Counted from the stretch's first letter, positions 10,098 through 21,575 are shown. The stretch: 64,000 bases of DNA from Hordeum vulgare subsp. vulgare (GCF_904849725.1 NC_058519.1:576325169-576389168); one strand, 5' to 3'. The notes: generated from the sequence alone by a model not told the origin. Translations and numbers: made by a program.

Positions 10098-10286
10098 CTT
10101 TTTAAATATATTTTTGCGCCACGTGCCAAGGATGACGCGGGACCGTGATCTATATGACCTCATTTTCTTATTTTTGACGATTACTGTGTGACTTTTCCGA
10201 CCGCGCTTGACACCCAACGACTAATAGTAGTAGTAGTAGTAGTAGTAGTAGGGCAAGCATAAGGAACAAATAGATAGTTGCATGTC

Positions 10287-10406
10287 GGATGCGATCATAC
10301 CAGCACTAAAGCACCGGATCCCATCAGAACTCCGAAGTTAAGCGTGCTTGGGCGAGAGTAGTACTAGGATGGGTGACCTCCTGGGAAGTCCTCGTGTTGC
10401 ATTCCC
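10287..10406 (+). rRNA. 5S rRNA
   Basis: Consensus. ACCG, 8 triplets. Confidence 0.97.
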
Positions 10407-10590
10407 CTTTTTAAATATATTTTTGCGCCACGTGACAAGGATGACGCGGGACCGTGATCTATATGACCTCATTTTCTTATTTTTGACGATTACTGTGTGA
10501 CTTTTCCCACCGCGCTTGACACCCAACGACTAGTAGTAGTAGTAGTAGTAGTAGGGGCAAGCATAAGGAACAAATAGATAGTTGCATGTC

Positions 10591-10710
10591 GGATGCGATC
10601 ATACCAGCACTAAAGCACCGGATCCCATCAGAACTCCGAAGTTAAGCGTGCTTGGGCGAGAGTAGTACTAGGATGGGTGACCTCCTGGGAAGTCCTCGTG
10701 TTGCATTCCC
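10591..10710 (+). rRNA. 5S rRNA
   Basis: Consensus. ACCG, 7 triplets. Confidence 0.97.
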
Positions 10711-10891
10711 CTTTTTAAATATATTTTTGCGCCACGTGACAAGGATGACGCGGGACCGTGATCTATATGACCTCATTTTCTTATTTTTGACGATTACTGT
10801 GTGACTTTTCCCACCGCGCTTGACACCCAACGACTAGTAGTAGTAGTAGTAGTAGGGGCAAGCATAAGGAACAAATAGATAGTTGCATGTC

Positions 10892-11011
10892 GGATGCGAT
10901 CATACCAGCACTAAAGCACCGGATCCCATCAGAACTCCGAAGTTAAGCGTGCTTGGGCAAGAGTAGTACTAGGATGGGTGACCTCCTGGGAAGTCCTCGT
11001 GTTGCATTCCC
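10892..11011 (+). rRNA. 5S rRNA
   Basis: G68A (IE), as 9682. AACG, 11 triplets, no extra G before CAAGC. Confidence 0.97.
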
Positions 11012-11135
11012 CTTTTTAAATATATTTTTGCGCCACGTGACAAGGATGACGCGGGAACGTGATCTATATGACCTCATTTTCTTATTTTTGACGATTACTG
11101 TGTGACTTTTCCCACCGCGCTTGACACCCAACGAC

Positions 11136-11168
<33 letters not shown>

Positions 11169-11201
11169 CAAGCATAAGGAACAAATAGATAGTTGCATGT
11201 C

Positions 11202-11321
11202 GGATGCGATCATACCAGCACTAAAGCACCGGATCCCATCAGAACTCCGAAGTTAAGCGTGCTTGGGCGAGAGTAGTACTAGGATGGGTCACCTCCTGGG
11301 AAGTCCTCGTGTTGCATTCCC
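11202..11321 (+). rRNA. 5S rRNA
   Basis: G89C, as 9978. Y, 10 triplets. Confidence 0.96.
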
Positions 11322-11510
11322 CTTTTTAAATATATTTTTGCGCCACGTGCCAAGGATGACGCGGGACCGTGATCTATATGACCTCATTTTCTTATTTTTG
11401 ACGATTACTGTGTGACTTTTCCGACCGCGCTTGACACCCAACGACTAATAGTAGTAGTAGTAGTAGTAGTAGTAGGGCAAGCATAAGGAACAAATAGATA
11501 GTTGCATGTC

Positions 11511-11630
11511 GGATGCGATCATACCAGCACTAAAGCACCGGATCCCATCAGAACTCCGAAGTTAAGCATGCTTGGGCGAGAGTAGTACTAGGATGGGTGA
11601 CCTCCTCGGAAGTCCTCGTGTTGCATTCCC
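11511..11630 (+). rRNA. 5S rRNA
   Basis: G58A (A box), G97C (C box). AGCG with GCGCAACGTG, 8 triplets. Confidence 0.96.
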
Positions 11631-11814
11631 CTTTTTAAATATATTTTTGCGCAACGTGACAAGGATGACGCGGGAGCGTGATCTATATGACCTCATTTTC
11701 TTATTTTTGACGATTACTGTGTGACTTTTCCCACCGCGCTTGACACCCAACGACTAGTAGTAGTAGTAGTAGTAGTAGGGGCAAGCATAAGGAACAAATA
11801 GATAGTTGCATGTC

Positions 11815-11934
11815 GGATGCGATCATACCAGCACTAAAGCACCGGATCCCATCAGAACTCCGAAGTTAAGCGTGCTTGGGCGAGAGTAGTACTAGGATGG
11901 GTGACCTCCTGGGAAGTCCTCGTGTTGCATTCCC
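11815..11934 (+). rRNA. 5S rRNA
   Basis: Consensus. ACCG, 7 triplets. Confidence 0.97.
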
Positions 11935-12115
11935 CTTTTTAAATATATTTTTGCGCCACGTGACAAGGATGACGCGGGACCGTGATCTATATGACCTCAT
12001 TTTCTTATTTTTGACGATTACTGTGTGACTTTTCCCACCGCGCTTGACACCCAACGACTAGTAGTAGTAGTAGTAGTAGGGGCAAGCATAAGGAACAAAT
12101 AGATAGTTGCATGTC

Positions 12116-12235
12116 GGATGCGATCATACCAGCACTAAAGCACCGGATCCCATCAGAACTCCGAAGTTAAGCGTGCTTGGGCGAGAGTAGTACTAGGATG
12201 GGTGACCTCCTGGGAAGTCCTCGTGTTGCATTCCC
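12116..12235 (+). rRNA. 5S rRNA
   Basis: Consensus. Y, 8 triplets. Confidence 0.97.
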
Positions 12236-12418
12236 CTTTTTAAATATATTTTTGCGCCACGTGCCAAGGATGACGCGGGACCGTGATCTATATGACCTCA
12301 TTTTCTTATTTTTGACGATTACTGTGTGACTTTTCCGACCGCGCTTGACACCCAACGACTAATAGTAGTAGTAGTAGTAGTAGGGCAAGCATAAGGAACA
12401 AATAGATAGTTGCATGTC

Positions 12419-12538
12419 GGATGCGATCATACCAGCACTAAAGCACCGGATCCCATCAAAACTCCGAAGTTAAGCGTGCTTGGGCGAGAGTAGTACTAGG
12501 ATGGGTGACCTTCTGGGAAGTCCTCGTGTTGCATTCCC
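12419..12538 (+). rRNA. 5S rRNA
   Basis: G41A, C94T (C box). Hybrid spacer: AGCG in its first half, TTCCGACC of class Y in the second; 10 triplets with a TAC. A crossover or conversion product. Confidence 0.96.
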
Positions 12539-12726
12539 CTTTTTAAATATATTTTTGCGCCACGTGACAAGGATGACGCGGGAGCGTGATCTATATGACC
12601 TCATTTTCTTATTTTTGACGATTACTGTGTGACTTTTCCGACCGCGCTTGACACCCAACGACTAGTACTAGTAGTAGTAGTAGTAGTAGTAGGGCAAGCA
12701 TAGGAACAAATAGATAGTTGCATGTC

Positions 12727-12846
12727 GGATGCGATCATACCAGCACTAAAGCACCGGATCCCATCAGAACTCCGAAGTTAAGCATGCTTGGGCGAGAGTA
12801 GTACTAGGATGGGTGACCTCCTGGGAAGTCCTCGTGTTGCATTCCC
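12727..12846 (+). rRNA. 5S rRNA
   Basis: G58A (A box); one A missing in the upstream element (GCATAGGAAC). AGCG, 9 triplets. Confidence 0.96.
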
Positions 12847-13033
12847 CTTTTTAAATATATTTTTGCGCCACGTGACAAGGATGACGCGGGAGCGTGATCT
12901 ATATGACCTCATTTTCTTATTTTTGACGATTACTGTGTGACTTTTCCCACCGCGCTTGACACCCAACGACTAGTAGTAGTAGTAGTAGTAGTAGTAGGGG
13001 CAAGCATAAGGAACAAATAGATAGTTGCATGTC

Positions 13034-13153
13034 GGATGCGATCATACCAGCACTAAAGCACCGGATCCCATCAAAACTCCGAAGTTAAGCGTGCTTGGGC
13101 GAGAGTAGTACTAGGATGGGTGACCTCCTGGGAAGTCCTCGTGTTGCATTCCC
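13034..13153 (+). rRNA. 5S rRNA
   Basis: G41A. AACG, 13 triplets. Confidence 0.97.
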
Positions 13154-13277
13154 CTTTTTAAATATATTTTTGCGCCACGTGACAAGGATGACGCGGGAAC
13201 GTGATCTATATGACCTCATTTTCTTATTTTTGACGATTACTGTGTGACTTTTCCCACCGCGCTTGACACCCAACGAC

Positions 13278-13316
<39 letters not shown>

Positions 13317-13352
13317 GGGCAAGCATAAGGAACAAATAGATAGTTGCATGTC

Positions 13353-13472
13353 GGATGCGATCATACCAGCACTAAAGCACCGGATCCCATCAGAATTCCG
13401 AAGTTAAGCGTGCTTGGGCGAGAGTAGTACTAGGATGGGTGACCTCCTGGGAAGTCCTCGTGTTGCATTCCC
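13353..13472 (+). rRNA. 5S rRNA
   Basis: C44T. Y (GATGATTAC), 8 triplets. Opens copy 1 of the 1.79-kb repeat. Confidence 0.97.
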
Positions 13473-13655
13473 CTTTTTAAATATATTTTTGCGCCACGTG
13501 CCAAGGATGACGCGGGACCGTGATCTATATGACCTCATTTTCTTATTTTTGATGATTACTGTGTGACTTTTCCGACCGCGCTTGACACCCAACGACTAAT
13601 AGTAGTAGTAGTAGTAGTAGGGCAAGCATAAGGAACAAATAGATAGTTGCATGTC

Positions 13656-13775
13656 GGATGCGATCATACCAGCACTAAAGCACCGGATCCCATCAGAACT
13701 CCGAAGTTAAGCGTGCTTGGGCTAGAGTAGTACTAGGATGGGTGACCTTCTGGGAAGTCCTCGTGTTGCATTCCC
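13656..13775 (+). rRNA. 5S rRNA
   Basis: G68T (IE), C94T (C box). AGCG, 12 triplets. Confidence 0.96.
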
Positions 13776-13899
13776 CTTTTTAAATATATTTTTGCGCCAC
13801 GTGACAAGGATGACGCGGGAGCGTGATCTATATGACCTCATTTTCTTATTTTTGACGATTACTGTGTGACTTTTCCCACCGCGCTTGACACCCAACGAC

Positions 13900-13935
<36 letters not shown>

Positions 13936-13971
13936 GGGCAAGCATAAGGAACAAATAGATAGTTGCATGTC

Positions 13972-14091
13972 GGATGCGATCATACCAGCACTAAAGCACC
14001 GGATCCCATCAGAACTGCGAAGTTAAGCGTGCTTGGGCGAGAGTAGTACTAGGATGGGTGACCTCCTGGGAAGTCCTCGTGTTGCATTCCC
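13972..14091 (+). rRNA. 5S rRNA
   Basis: C46G. AGCG, 10 triplets. Confidence 0.97.
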
Positions 14092-14281
14092 CTTTTTAAA
14101 TATATTTTTGCGCCACGTGACAAGGATGACGCGGGAGCGTGATCTATATGACCTCATTTTCTTATTTTTGACGATTACTGTGTGACTTTTCCCACCGCGC
14201 TTGACACCCAACGACTAGTAGTAGTAGTAGTAGTAGTAGTAGTAGGGGCAAGCATAAGGAACAAATAGATAGTTGCATGTC

Positions 14282-14401
14282 GGATGCGATCATACCAGCA
14301 CTAAAGCACCGGATCCCATCAGAACTCCAAAGTTAAGCGTGCTTGGGCGAGAGTAGTACTAGGATGGGTGACCTCCTGGGAAGTCCTCGTGTTGCATTCC
14401 C
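14282..14401 (+). rRNA. 5S rRNA
   Basis: G48A. AGCG (ACCTTATTTTC), 10 triplets. Confidence 0.97.
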
Positions 14402-14591
14402 CTTTTTAAATATATTTTTGCGCCACGTGACAAGGATGACGCGGGAGCGTGATCTATATGACCTTATTTTCTTATTTTTGACGATTACTGTGTGACTTTT
14501 CCCACCGCGCTTGACACCCAACGACTAGTAGTAGTAGTAGTAGTAGTAGTAGTAGGGGCAAGCATAAGGAACAAATAGATAGTTGCATGTC

Positions 14592-14711
14592 GGATGCGAT
14601 CATACCAGCACTAAAGCACCGGATCCCATCAGAACTCCGAAGTTAAGCGTGCTTGGGCGAGAGTAGTACTAGGATGGGTGACCTCCTGGGAAGTCCTCGT
14701 GTTGCATTCCC
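14592..14711 (+). rRNA. 5S rRNA
   Basis: Consensus. AACG (CCTCGTTTTC), 15 triplets ending directly in the fragment below. Confidence 0.97.
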
Positions 14712-14835
14712 CTTTTTAAATATATTTTTGCGCCACGTGACAAGGATGACGCGGGAACGTGATCTATATGACCTCGTTTTCTTATTTTTGACGATTACTG
14801 TGTGACTTTTCCCACCGCGCTTGACACCCAACGAC

Positions 14836-14879
<44 letters not shown>

Positions 14880-14880
<1 letters not shown>

Positions 14881-14913
14881 GGTCACCCTGGGAAGTCCTC
14901 GTGTTGCATTCCC
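14880..14913 (+). pseudogene. 5S pseudogene, 5'-truncated (34 nt)
   Basis: Positions 85-120 with two bases lost at 93-94. The TAG tract joins straight to GGGTCACC, so the upstream element, A box and IE are gone. The parent had G89C. GGG occurs at both original ends (after the tract, and at 85-87), which fits a microhomology deletion. AACG spacer, 22 triplets. Confidence 0.93.
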
Positions 14914-15037
14914 CTTTTTAAATATATTTTTGCGCCACGTGACAAGGATGACGCGGGAACGTGATCTATATGACCTCGTTTTCTTATTTTTGACGATTAC
15001 TGTGTGACTTTTCCCACCGCGCTTGACACCCAACGAC

Positions 15038-15103
<66 letters not shown>
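15038..15103 (+). repeat. TAG microsatellite, 22 triplets
   Basis: Pure tract downstream of the 34-nt gene fragment in copy 1 of the 1.79-kb repeat. Confidence 0.95.
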
Positions 15104-15138
15104 GGCAAGCATAAGGAACAAATAGATAGTTGCATGTC

Positions 15139-15258
15139 GGATGCGATCATACCAGCACTAAAGCACCGGATCCCATCAGAATTCCGAAGTTAAGCGTGCT
15201 TGGGCGAGAGTAGTACTAGGATGGGTGACCTCCTGGGAAGTCCTCGTGTTGCATTCCC
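15139..15258 (+). rRNA. 5S rRNA
   Basis: C44T. Y with TTCTGACC, 8 triplets. Opens copy 2 of the 1.79-kb repeat. Confidence 0.97.
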
Positions 15259-15441
15259 CTTTTTAAATATATTTTTGCGCCACGTGCCAAGGATGACGCG
15301 GGACCGTGATCTATATGACCTCATTTTCTTATTTTTGATGATTACTGTGTGACTTTTCTGACCGCGCTTGACACCCAACGACTAATAGTAGTAGTAGTAG
15401 TAGTAGGGCAAGCATAAGGAACAAATAGATAGTTGCATGTC

Positions 15442-15561
15442 GGATGCGATCATACCAGCACTAAAGCACCGGATCCCATCAGAACTCCGAAGTTAAGCGT
15501 GCTTGGGCTAGAGTAGTACTAGGATGGGTGACCTTCTGGGAAGTCCTCGTGTTGCATTCCC
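15442..15561 (+). rRNA. 5S rRNA
   Basis: G68T (IE), C94T (C box). AGCG, 12 triplets. Confidence 0.96.
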
Positions 15562-15685
15562 CTTTTTAAATATATTTTTGCGCCACGTGACAAGGATGAC
15601 GCGGGAGCGTGATCTATATGACCTCATTTTCTTATTTTTGACGATTACTGTGTGACTTTTCCCACCGCGCTTGACACCCAACGAC

Positions 15686-15721
<36 letters not shown>

Positions 15722-15757
15722 GGGCAAGCATAAGGAACAAATAGATAGTTGCATGTC

Positions 15758-15877
15758 GGATGCGATCATACCAGCACTAAAGCATCGGATCCCATCAGAA
15801 CTGCGAAGTTAAGCGTGCTTGGGCGAGAGTAGTACTAGGATGGGTGACCTCCTGGGAAGTCCTCGTGTTGCATTCCC
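15758..15877 (+). rRNA. 5S rRNA
   Basis: C28T, C46G. AGCG, 10 triplets. Confidence 0.97.
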
Positions 15878-16067
15878 CTTTTTAAATATATTTTTGCGCC
15901 ACGTGACAAGGATGACGCGGGAGCGTGATCTATATGACCTCATTTTCTTATTTTTGACGATTACTGTGTGACTTTTCCCACCGCGCTTGACACCCAACGA
16001 CTAGTAGTAGTAGTAGTAGTAGTAGTAGTAGGGGCAAGCATAAGGAACAAATAGATAGTTGCATGTC

Positions 16068-16187
16068 GGATGCGATCATACCAGCACTAAAGCACCGGAT
16101 CCCATCAGAACTCCAAAGTTAAGCGTGCTTGGGCGAGAGTAGTACTAGGATGGGTGACCTCCTGGGAAGTCCTCGTGTTGCATTCCC
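16068..16187 (+). rRNA. 5S rRNA
   Basis: G48A. AGCG, 10 triplets. Confidence 0.97.
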
Positions 16188-16377
16188 CTTTTTAAATATA
16201 TTTTTGCGCCACGTGACAAGGATGACGCGGGAGCGTGATCTATATGACCTTATTTTCTTATTTTTGACGATTACTGTGTGACTTTTCCCACCGCGCTTGA
16301 CACCCAACGACTAGTAGTAGTAGTAGTAGTAGTAGTAGTAGGGGCAAGCATAAGGAACAAATAGATAGTTGCATGTC

Positions 16378-16497
16378 GGATGCGATCATACCAGCACTAA
16401 AGCACCGGATCCCATCAGAACTCCGAAGTTAAGCGTGCTTGGGCGAGAGTAGTACTAGGATGGGTGACCTCCTGGGAAGTCCTCGTGTTGCATTCCC
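16378..16497 (+). rRNA. 5S rRNA
   Basis: Consensus. AACG, 16 triplets. Confidence 0.97.
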
Positions 16498-16621
16498 CTT
16501 TTTAAATATATTTTTGCGCCACGTGACAAGGATGACGCGGGAACGTGATCTATATGACCTCGTTTTCTTATTTTTGACGATTACTGTGTGACTTTTCCCA
16601 CCGCGCTTGACACCCAACGAC

Positions 16622-16668
<47 letters not shown>

Positions 16669-16669
<1 letters not shown>

Positions 16670-16702
16670 GGTCACCCTGGGAAGTCCTCGTGTTGCATTC
16701 CC
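16669..16702 (+). pseudogene. 5S pseudogene, 5'-truncated (34 nt)
   Basis: Same junction as 14880, so the deletion predates the triplication. AACG, 24 triplets. Confidence 0.93.
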
Positions 16703-16826
16703 CTTTTTAAATATATTTTTGCGCCACGTGACAAGGATGACGCGGGAACGTGATCTATATGACCTCGTTTTCTTATTTTTGACGATTACTGTGTGACTTT
16801 TCCCACCGCGCTTGACACCCAACGAC

Positions 16827-16898
<72 letters not shown>
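16827..16898 (+). repeat. TAG microsatellite, 24 triplets
   Basis: Counterpart in copy 2; copy 3 has 18 triplets (18622-18675). Confidence 0.95.
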
Positions 16899-16933
16899 GG
16901 CAAGCATAAGGAACAAATAGATAGTTGCATGTC

Positions 16934-17053
16934 GGATGCGATCATACCAGCACTAAAGCACCGGATCCCATCAGAATTCCGAAGTTAAGCGTGCTTGGGC
17001 GAGAGTAGTACTAGGATGGGTGACCTCCTGGGAAGTCCTCGTGTTGCATTCCC
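16934..17053 (+). rRNA. 5S rRNA
   Basis: C44T. Y, 8 triplets. Opens copy 3 of the 1.79-kb repeat. Confidence 0.97.
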
Positions 17054-17236
17054 CTTTTTAAATATATTTTTGCGCCACGTGCCAAGGATGACGCGGGACC
17101 GTGATCTATATGACCTCATTTTCTTATTTTTGATGATTACTGTGTGACTTTTCCGACCGCGCTTGACACCCAACGACTAATAGTAGTAGTAGTAGTAGTA
17201 GGGCAAGCATAAGGAACAAATAGATAGTTGCATGTC

Positions 17237-17356
17237 GGATGCGATCATACCAGCACTAAAGCACCGGATCCCATCAGAACTCCGAAGTTAAGCGTGCTTG
17301 GGCTAGAGTAGTACTAGGATGGGTGACCTTCTGGGAAGTCCTCGTGTTGCATTCCC
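17237..17356 (+). rRNA. 5S rRNA
   Basis: G68T (IE), C94T (C box). AGCG with GGATTACGCGGG, 12 triplets. Confidence 0.96.
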
Positions 17357-17480
17357 CTTTTTAAATATATTTTTGCGCCACGTGACAAGGATTACGCGGG
17401 AGCGTGATCTATATGACCTCATTTTCTTATTTTTGACGATTACTGTGTGACTTTTCCCACCGCGCTTGACACCCAACGAC

Positions 17481-17516
<36 letters not shown>

Positions 17517-17552
17517 GGGCAAGCATAAGGAACAAATAGATAGTTGCATGTC

Positions 17553-17672
17553 GGATGCGATCATACCAGCACTAAAGCACCGGATCCCATCAGAACTGCG
17601 AAGTTAAGCGTGCTTGGGCGAGAGTAGTACTAGGATGGGTGACCTCCTGGGAAGTCCTCGTGTTGCATTCCC
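17553..17672 (+). rRNA. 5S rRNA
   Basis: C46G. AGCG, 10 triplets. Confidence 0.97.
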
Positions 17673-17862
17673 CTTTTTAAATATATTTTTGCGCCACGTG
17701 ACAAGGATGACGCGGGAGCGTGATCTATATGACCTCATTTTCTTATTTTTGACGATTACTGTGTGACTTTTCCCACCGCGCTTGACACCCAACGACTAGT
17801 AGTAGTAGTAGTAGTAGTAGTAGTAGGGGCAAGCATAAGGAACAAATAGATAGTTGCATGTC

Positions 17863-17982
17863 GGATGCGATCATACCAGCACTAAAGCACCGGATCCCAT
17901 CAGAACTCCAAAGTTAAGCGTGCTTGGGCGAGAGTAGTACTAGGATGGGTGACCTCCTGGGAAGTCCTCGTGTTGCATTCCC
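17863..17982 (+). rRNA. 5S rRNA
   Basis: G48A. AGCG, 11 triplets. Confidence 0.97.
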
Positions 17983-18106
17983 CTTTTTAAATATATTTTT
18001 GCGCCACGTGACAAGGATGACGCGGGAGCGTGATCTATATGACCTTATTTTCTTATTTTTGACGATTACTGTGTGACTTTTCCCACCGCGCTTGACACCC
18101 AACGAC

Positions 18107-18139
<33 letters not shown>

Positions 18140-18175
18140 GGGCAAGCATAAGGAACAAATAGATAGTTGCATGTC

Positions 18176-18295
18176 GGATGCGATCATACCAGCACTAAAG
18201 CACCGGATCCCATCAGAACTCCGAAGTTAAGCGTGCTTGGGCGAGAGTAGTACTAGGATGGGTGACCTCCTGGGAAGTCCTCGTGTTGCATTCCC
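18176..18295 (+). rRNA. 5S rRNA
   Basis: Consensus. AACG, 15 triplets. Confidence 0.97.
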
Positions 18296-18419
18296 CTTTT
18301 TAAATATATTTTTGCGCCACGTGACAAGGATGACGCGGGAACGTGATCTATATGACCTCGTTTTCTTATTTTTGACGATTACTGTGTGACTTTTCCCACC
18401 GCGCTTGACACCCAACGAC

Positions 18420-18463
<44 letters not shown>

Positions 18464-18464
<1 letters not shown>

Positions 18465-18497
18465 GGTCACCCTGGGAAGTCCTCGTGTTGCATTCCC
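18464..18497 (+). pseudogene. 5S pseudogene, 5'-truncated (34 nt)
   Basis: Third copy of the 14880 fragment. AACG, 18 triplets. Confidence 0.93.
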
Positions 18498-18621
18498 CTT
18501 TTTAAATATATTTTTGCGCCACGTGACAAGGATGACGCGGGAACGTGATCTATATGACCTCGTTTTCTTATTTTTGACGATTACTGTGTGACTTTTCCCA
18601 CCGCGCTTGACACCCAACGAC

Positions 18622-18675
<54 letters not shown>

Positions 18676-18710
18676 GGCAAGCATAAGGAACAAATAGATA
18701 GTTGCATGTC

Positions 18711-18830
18711 GGATGCGATCATACCAGCACTAAAGCACCGGATCCCATCAGAACTCCGAAGTTAAGCGTGCTTGGGCGAGAGTAGTACTAGGATGGGTGA
18801 CCTCCTCGGAAGTCCTCGTGTTGCATTCCC
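18711..18830 (+). rRNA. 5S rRNA
   Basis: G97C (C box). Y, 8 triplets. Lacks the C44T of the three preceding Y units, which marks the end of the triplication. Confidence 0.96.
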
Positions 18831-19013
18831 CTTTTTAAATATATTTTTGCGCCACGTGCCAAGGATGACGCGGGACCGTGATCTATATGACCTCATTTTC
18901 TTATTTTTGACGATTACTGTGTGACTTTTCCGACCGCGCTTGACACCCAACGACTAATAGTAGTAGTAGTAGTAGTAGGGCAAGCATAAGGAACAAATAG
19001 ATAGTTGCATGTC

Positions 19014-19133
19014 GGATGCGATCATACCAGCACTAAAGCATCGGATCCCATCAGAACTCCGAAGTTAAGCGTGCTTGGGCGAGAGTAGTACTAGGATGGG
19101 TGACCTCCTGGGAAGTCCTCGTGTTGCATTCCC
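19014..19133 (+). rRNA. 5S rRNA
   Basis: C28T. AGCG, 10 triplets. Confidence 0.97.
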
Positions 19134-19323
19134 CTTTTTAAATATATTTTTGCGCCACGTGACAAGGATGACGCGGGAGCGTGATCTATATGACCTCATT
19201 TTCTTATTTTTGACGATTACTGTGTGACTTTTCCCACCGCGCTTGACACCCAACGACTAGTAGTAGTAGTAGTAGTAGTAGTAGTAGGGGCAAGCATAAG
19301 GAACAAATAGATAGTTGCATGTC

Positions 19324-19443
19324 GGATGCAATCATACCAGCACTAAAGCACCGGATCCCATCAGAACTCCGAAGTTAAGCGTGCTTGGGCGAGAGTAGTA
19401 CTAGGATGGGTGACCTCCTGGGAAGTCCTTGTGTTGCATTCCC
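19324..19443 (+). rRNA. 5S rRNA
   Basis: G7A (helix I), C107T. AGCG, 12 triplets. Confidence 0.96.
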
Positions 19444-19567
19444 CTTTTTAAATATATTTTTGCGCCACGTGACAAGGATGACGCGGGAGCGTGATCTATA
19501 TGACCTCATTTTCTTATTTTTGACGATTACTGTGTGACTTTTCCCACCGCGCTTGACACCCAACGAC

Positions 19568-19603
<36 letters not shown>

Positions 19604-19639
19604 GGGCAAGCATAAGGAACAAATAGATAGTTGCATGTC

Positions 19640-19746
19640 GGATGCGATCATACCAGCACTAAAGCACCGCATCCCATCAGAGCGTGCTTGGGCGAGAGTA
19701 GTACTAGGATGGGTGACCTCCTGGGAAGTCCTCGTGTTGCATTCCC
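19640..19746 (+). pseudogene. 5S pseudogene, 13-nt internal deletion
   Basis: 107 nt. Positions about 42-54 are missing (CATCAG joins AGCGTGC), removing part of the A box and loop B/helix III sequence; G31C as well. Upstream element, IE, C box and terminator are intact. ACCG, 6 triplets. Confidence 0.92.
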
Positions 19747-19924
19747 CTTTTTAAATATATTTTTGCGCCACGTGACAAGGATGACGCGGGACCGTGATCT
19801 ATATGACCTCATTTTCTTATTTTTGACGATTACTGTGTGACTTTTCCCACCGCGCTTGACACCCAACGACTAGTAGTAGTAGTAGTAGGGGCAAGCATAA
19901 GGAACAAATAGATAGTTGCATGTG

Positions 19925-20044
19925 GGATGCGATCATACCAGCACTAAAGCACCGGATCCCATCAGAACTCCGAAGTTAAGCGTGCTTGGGCGAGAGTAGT
20001 ACTAGGATGGGTGACCTCCTGGGAAGTCCTCGTGTTGCATTCCC
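19925..20044 (+). rRNA. 5S rRNA
   Basis: Consensus gene, G at -1. Y but with four G after the tract, 7 triplets. Confidence 0.96.
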
Positions 20045-20225
20045 CTTTTTAAATATATTTTTGCGCCACGTGCCAAGGATGACGCGGGACCGTGATCTAT
20101 ATGACCTCATTTTCTTATTTTTGACGATTACTGTGTGACTTTTCCGACCGCGCTTGACACCCAACGACTAATAGTAGTAGTAGTAGTAGGGGCAAGCATA
20201 AGGAACAAATAGATAGTTGCATGTC

Positions 20226-20345
20226 GGATGCGATCATACCAGCACTAAAGCACCGGATCCCATCAGAACTCCGAAGTTAAGCGTGCTTGGGCGAGAGTAG
20301 TACTAGGATGGGTGACCTCCTCGGAAGTCCTCGTGTTGCATTCCC
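20226..20345 (+). rRNA. 5S rRNA, weakened first terminator
   Basis: G97C. First T run cut to ATTTT. Y, 9 triplets. Confidence 0.96.
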
Positions 20346-20531
20346 CATTTTAAATATATTTTTGCGCCACGTGCCAAGGATGACGCGGGACCGTGATCTA
20401 TATGACCTCATTTTCTTATTTTTGACGATTACTGTGTGACTTTTCCGACCGCGCTTGACACCCAACGACTAATAGTAGTAGTAGTAGTAGTAGTAGGGCA
20501 AGCATAAGGAACAAATAGATAGTTGCATGTC

Positions 20532-20651
20532 GGATGCGATCATACCAGCACTAAAGCACCGGATCCCATCAGAACTCCGAAGTTAAGCGTGCTTGGGCGA
20601 GAGTAGTACTAGGATGGGTGACCTCCTGGGAAGTCCTCGTGTTGCATTCCC
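20532..20651 (+). rRNA. 5S rRNA
   Basis: Consensus. AGCG, CACGTG changed to CACGTA, 9 triplets. Confidence 0.97.
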
Positions 20652-20838
20652 CTTTTTAAATATATTTTTGCGCCACGTAACAAGGATGACGCGGGAGCGT
20701 GATCTATATGACCTCATTTTCTTATTTTTGACGATTACTGTGTGACTTTTCCCACCGCGCTTGACACCCAACGACTAGTAGTAGTAGTAGTAGTAGTAGT
20801 AGGGGCAAGCATAAGGAACAAATAGATAGTTGCATGTC

Positions 20839-20958
20839 GGATGCGATCATACCAGCACTAAAGCACCGGATCCCATCAGAACTCCGAAGTTAAGCGTGCT
20901 TGGGCGAGAGTAGTACTAGGATGGGTGACCTCCTGGGAAGTCCTCGTGTTGCATTCCC
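20839..20958 (+). rRNA. 5S rRNA
   Basis: Consensus. AGCG, 13 triplets. Confidence 0.97.
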
Positions 20959-21082
20959 CTTTTTAAATATATTTTTGCGCCACGTGACAAGGATGACGCG
21001 GGAGCGTGATCTATATGACCTCATTTTCTTATTTTTGACGATTACTGTGTGACTTTTCCCACCGCGCTTGACACCCAACGAC

Positions 21083-21121
<39 letters not shown>

Positions 21122-21157
21122 GGGCAAGCATAAGGAACAAATAGATAGTTGCATGTC

Positions 21158-21277
21158 GGATGCGATCATACCAGCACTAAAGCACCGGATCCCATCAGAA
21201 CTCCGAAGTTAAGCGTGCTTGGGCGAGAGTAGTACTAGGATGGGTGACCTCCTGGGAAGTCCTCGTGTTGCATTCCC
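21158..21277 (+). rRNA. 5S rRNA
   Basis: Consensus. ACCG, 6 triplets. Confidence 0.97.
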
Positions 21278-21455
21278 CTTTTTAAATATATTTTTGCGCC
21301 ACGTGACAAGGATGACGCGGGACCGTGATCTATATGACCTCATTTTCTTATTTTTGACGATTACTGTGTGACTTTTCCCACCGCGCTTGACACCCAACGA
21401 CTAGTAGTAGTAGTAGTAGGGGCAAGCATAAGGAACAAATAGATAGTTGCATGTC

Positions 21456-21575
21456 GGATGCGATCATACCAGCACTAAAGCACCGCATCCCATCAGAACT
21501 CCGAAGTTAAGCGTGCTTGGGCGAGAGTAGTACTAGGATGGGTGACCTCCTGGGAAGTCCTCGTGTTGCATTCCC
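21456..21575 (+). rRNA. 5S rRNA
   Basis: G31C, shared with the deletion copy at 19640. AACG, 29 triplets. Confidence 0.97.

Larger units (their letters stand above)
9080..11510 (+). repeat. Four-unit tandem duplication (about 1.21 kb)
   Basis: Order ACCG, ACCG, AACG with G68A, then Y with G89C (starts 9080, 9381, 9682, 9978) repeats at 10287, 10591, 10892, 11202. The copies differ by TAG count (7 versus 8, and 6 versus 11) and by the number of G before CAAGC. Confidence 0.9.
13353..18710 (+). repeat. Three tandem copies of a 1.78-1.80 kb higher-order repeat
   Basis: Copies start at 13353, 15139 and 16934 and end before 18711 (1,786, 1,795 and 1,777 bp). Each holds five genes in fixed order (C44T with Y; G68T+C94T; C46G; G48A; consensus) followed by a 34-nt 3' gene fragment and a long TAG tract. 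The length differences (+9, -9) are fully explained by TAG counts (15/16/15, 22/24/18, 10/10/11). Single-base differences: C28T in the gene at 15758 and a G-to-T change in the spacer after 17237. Confidence 0.94.
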
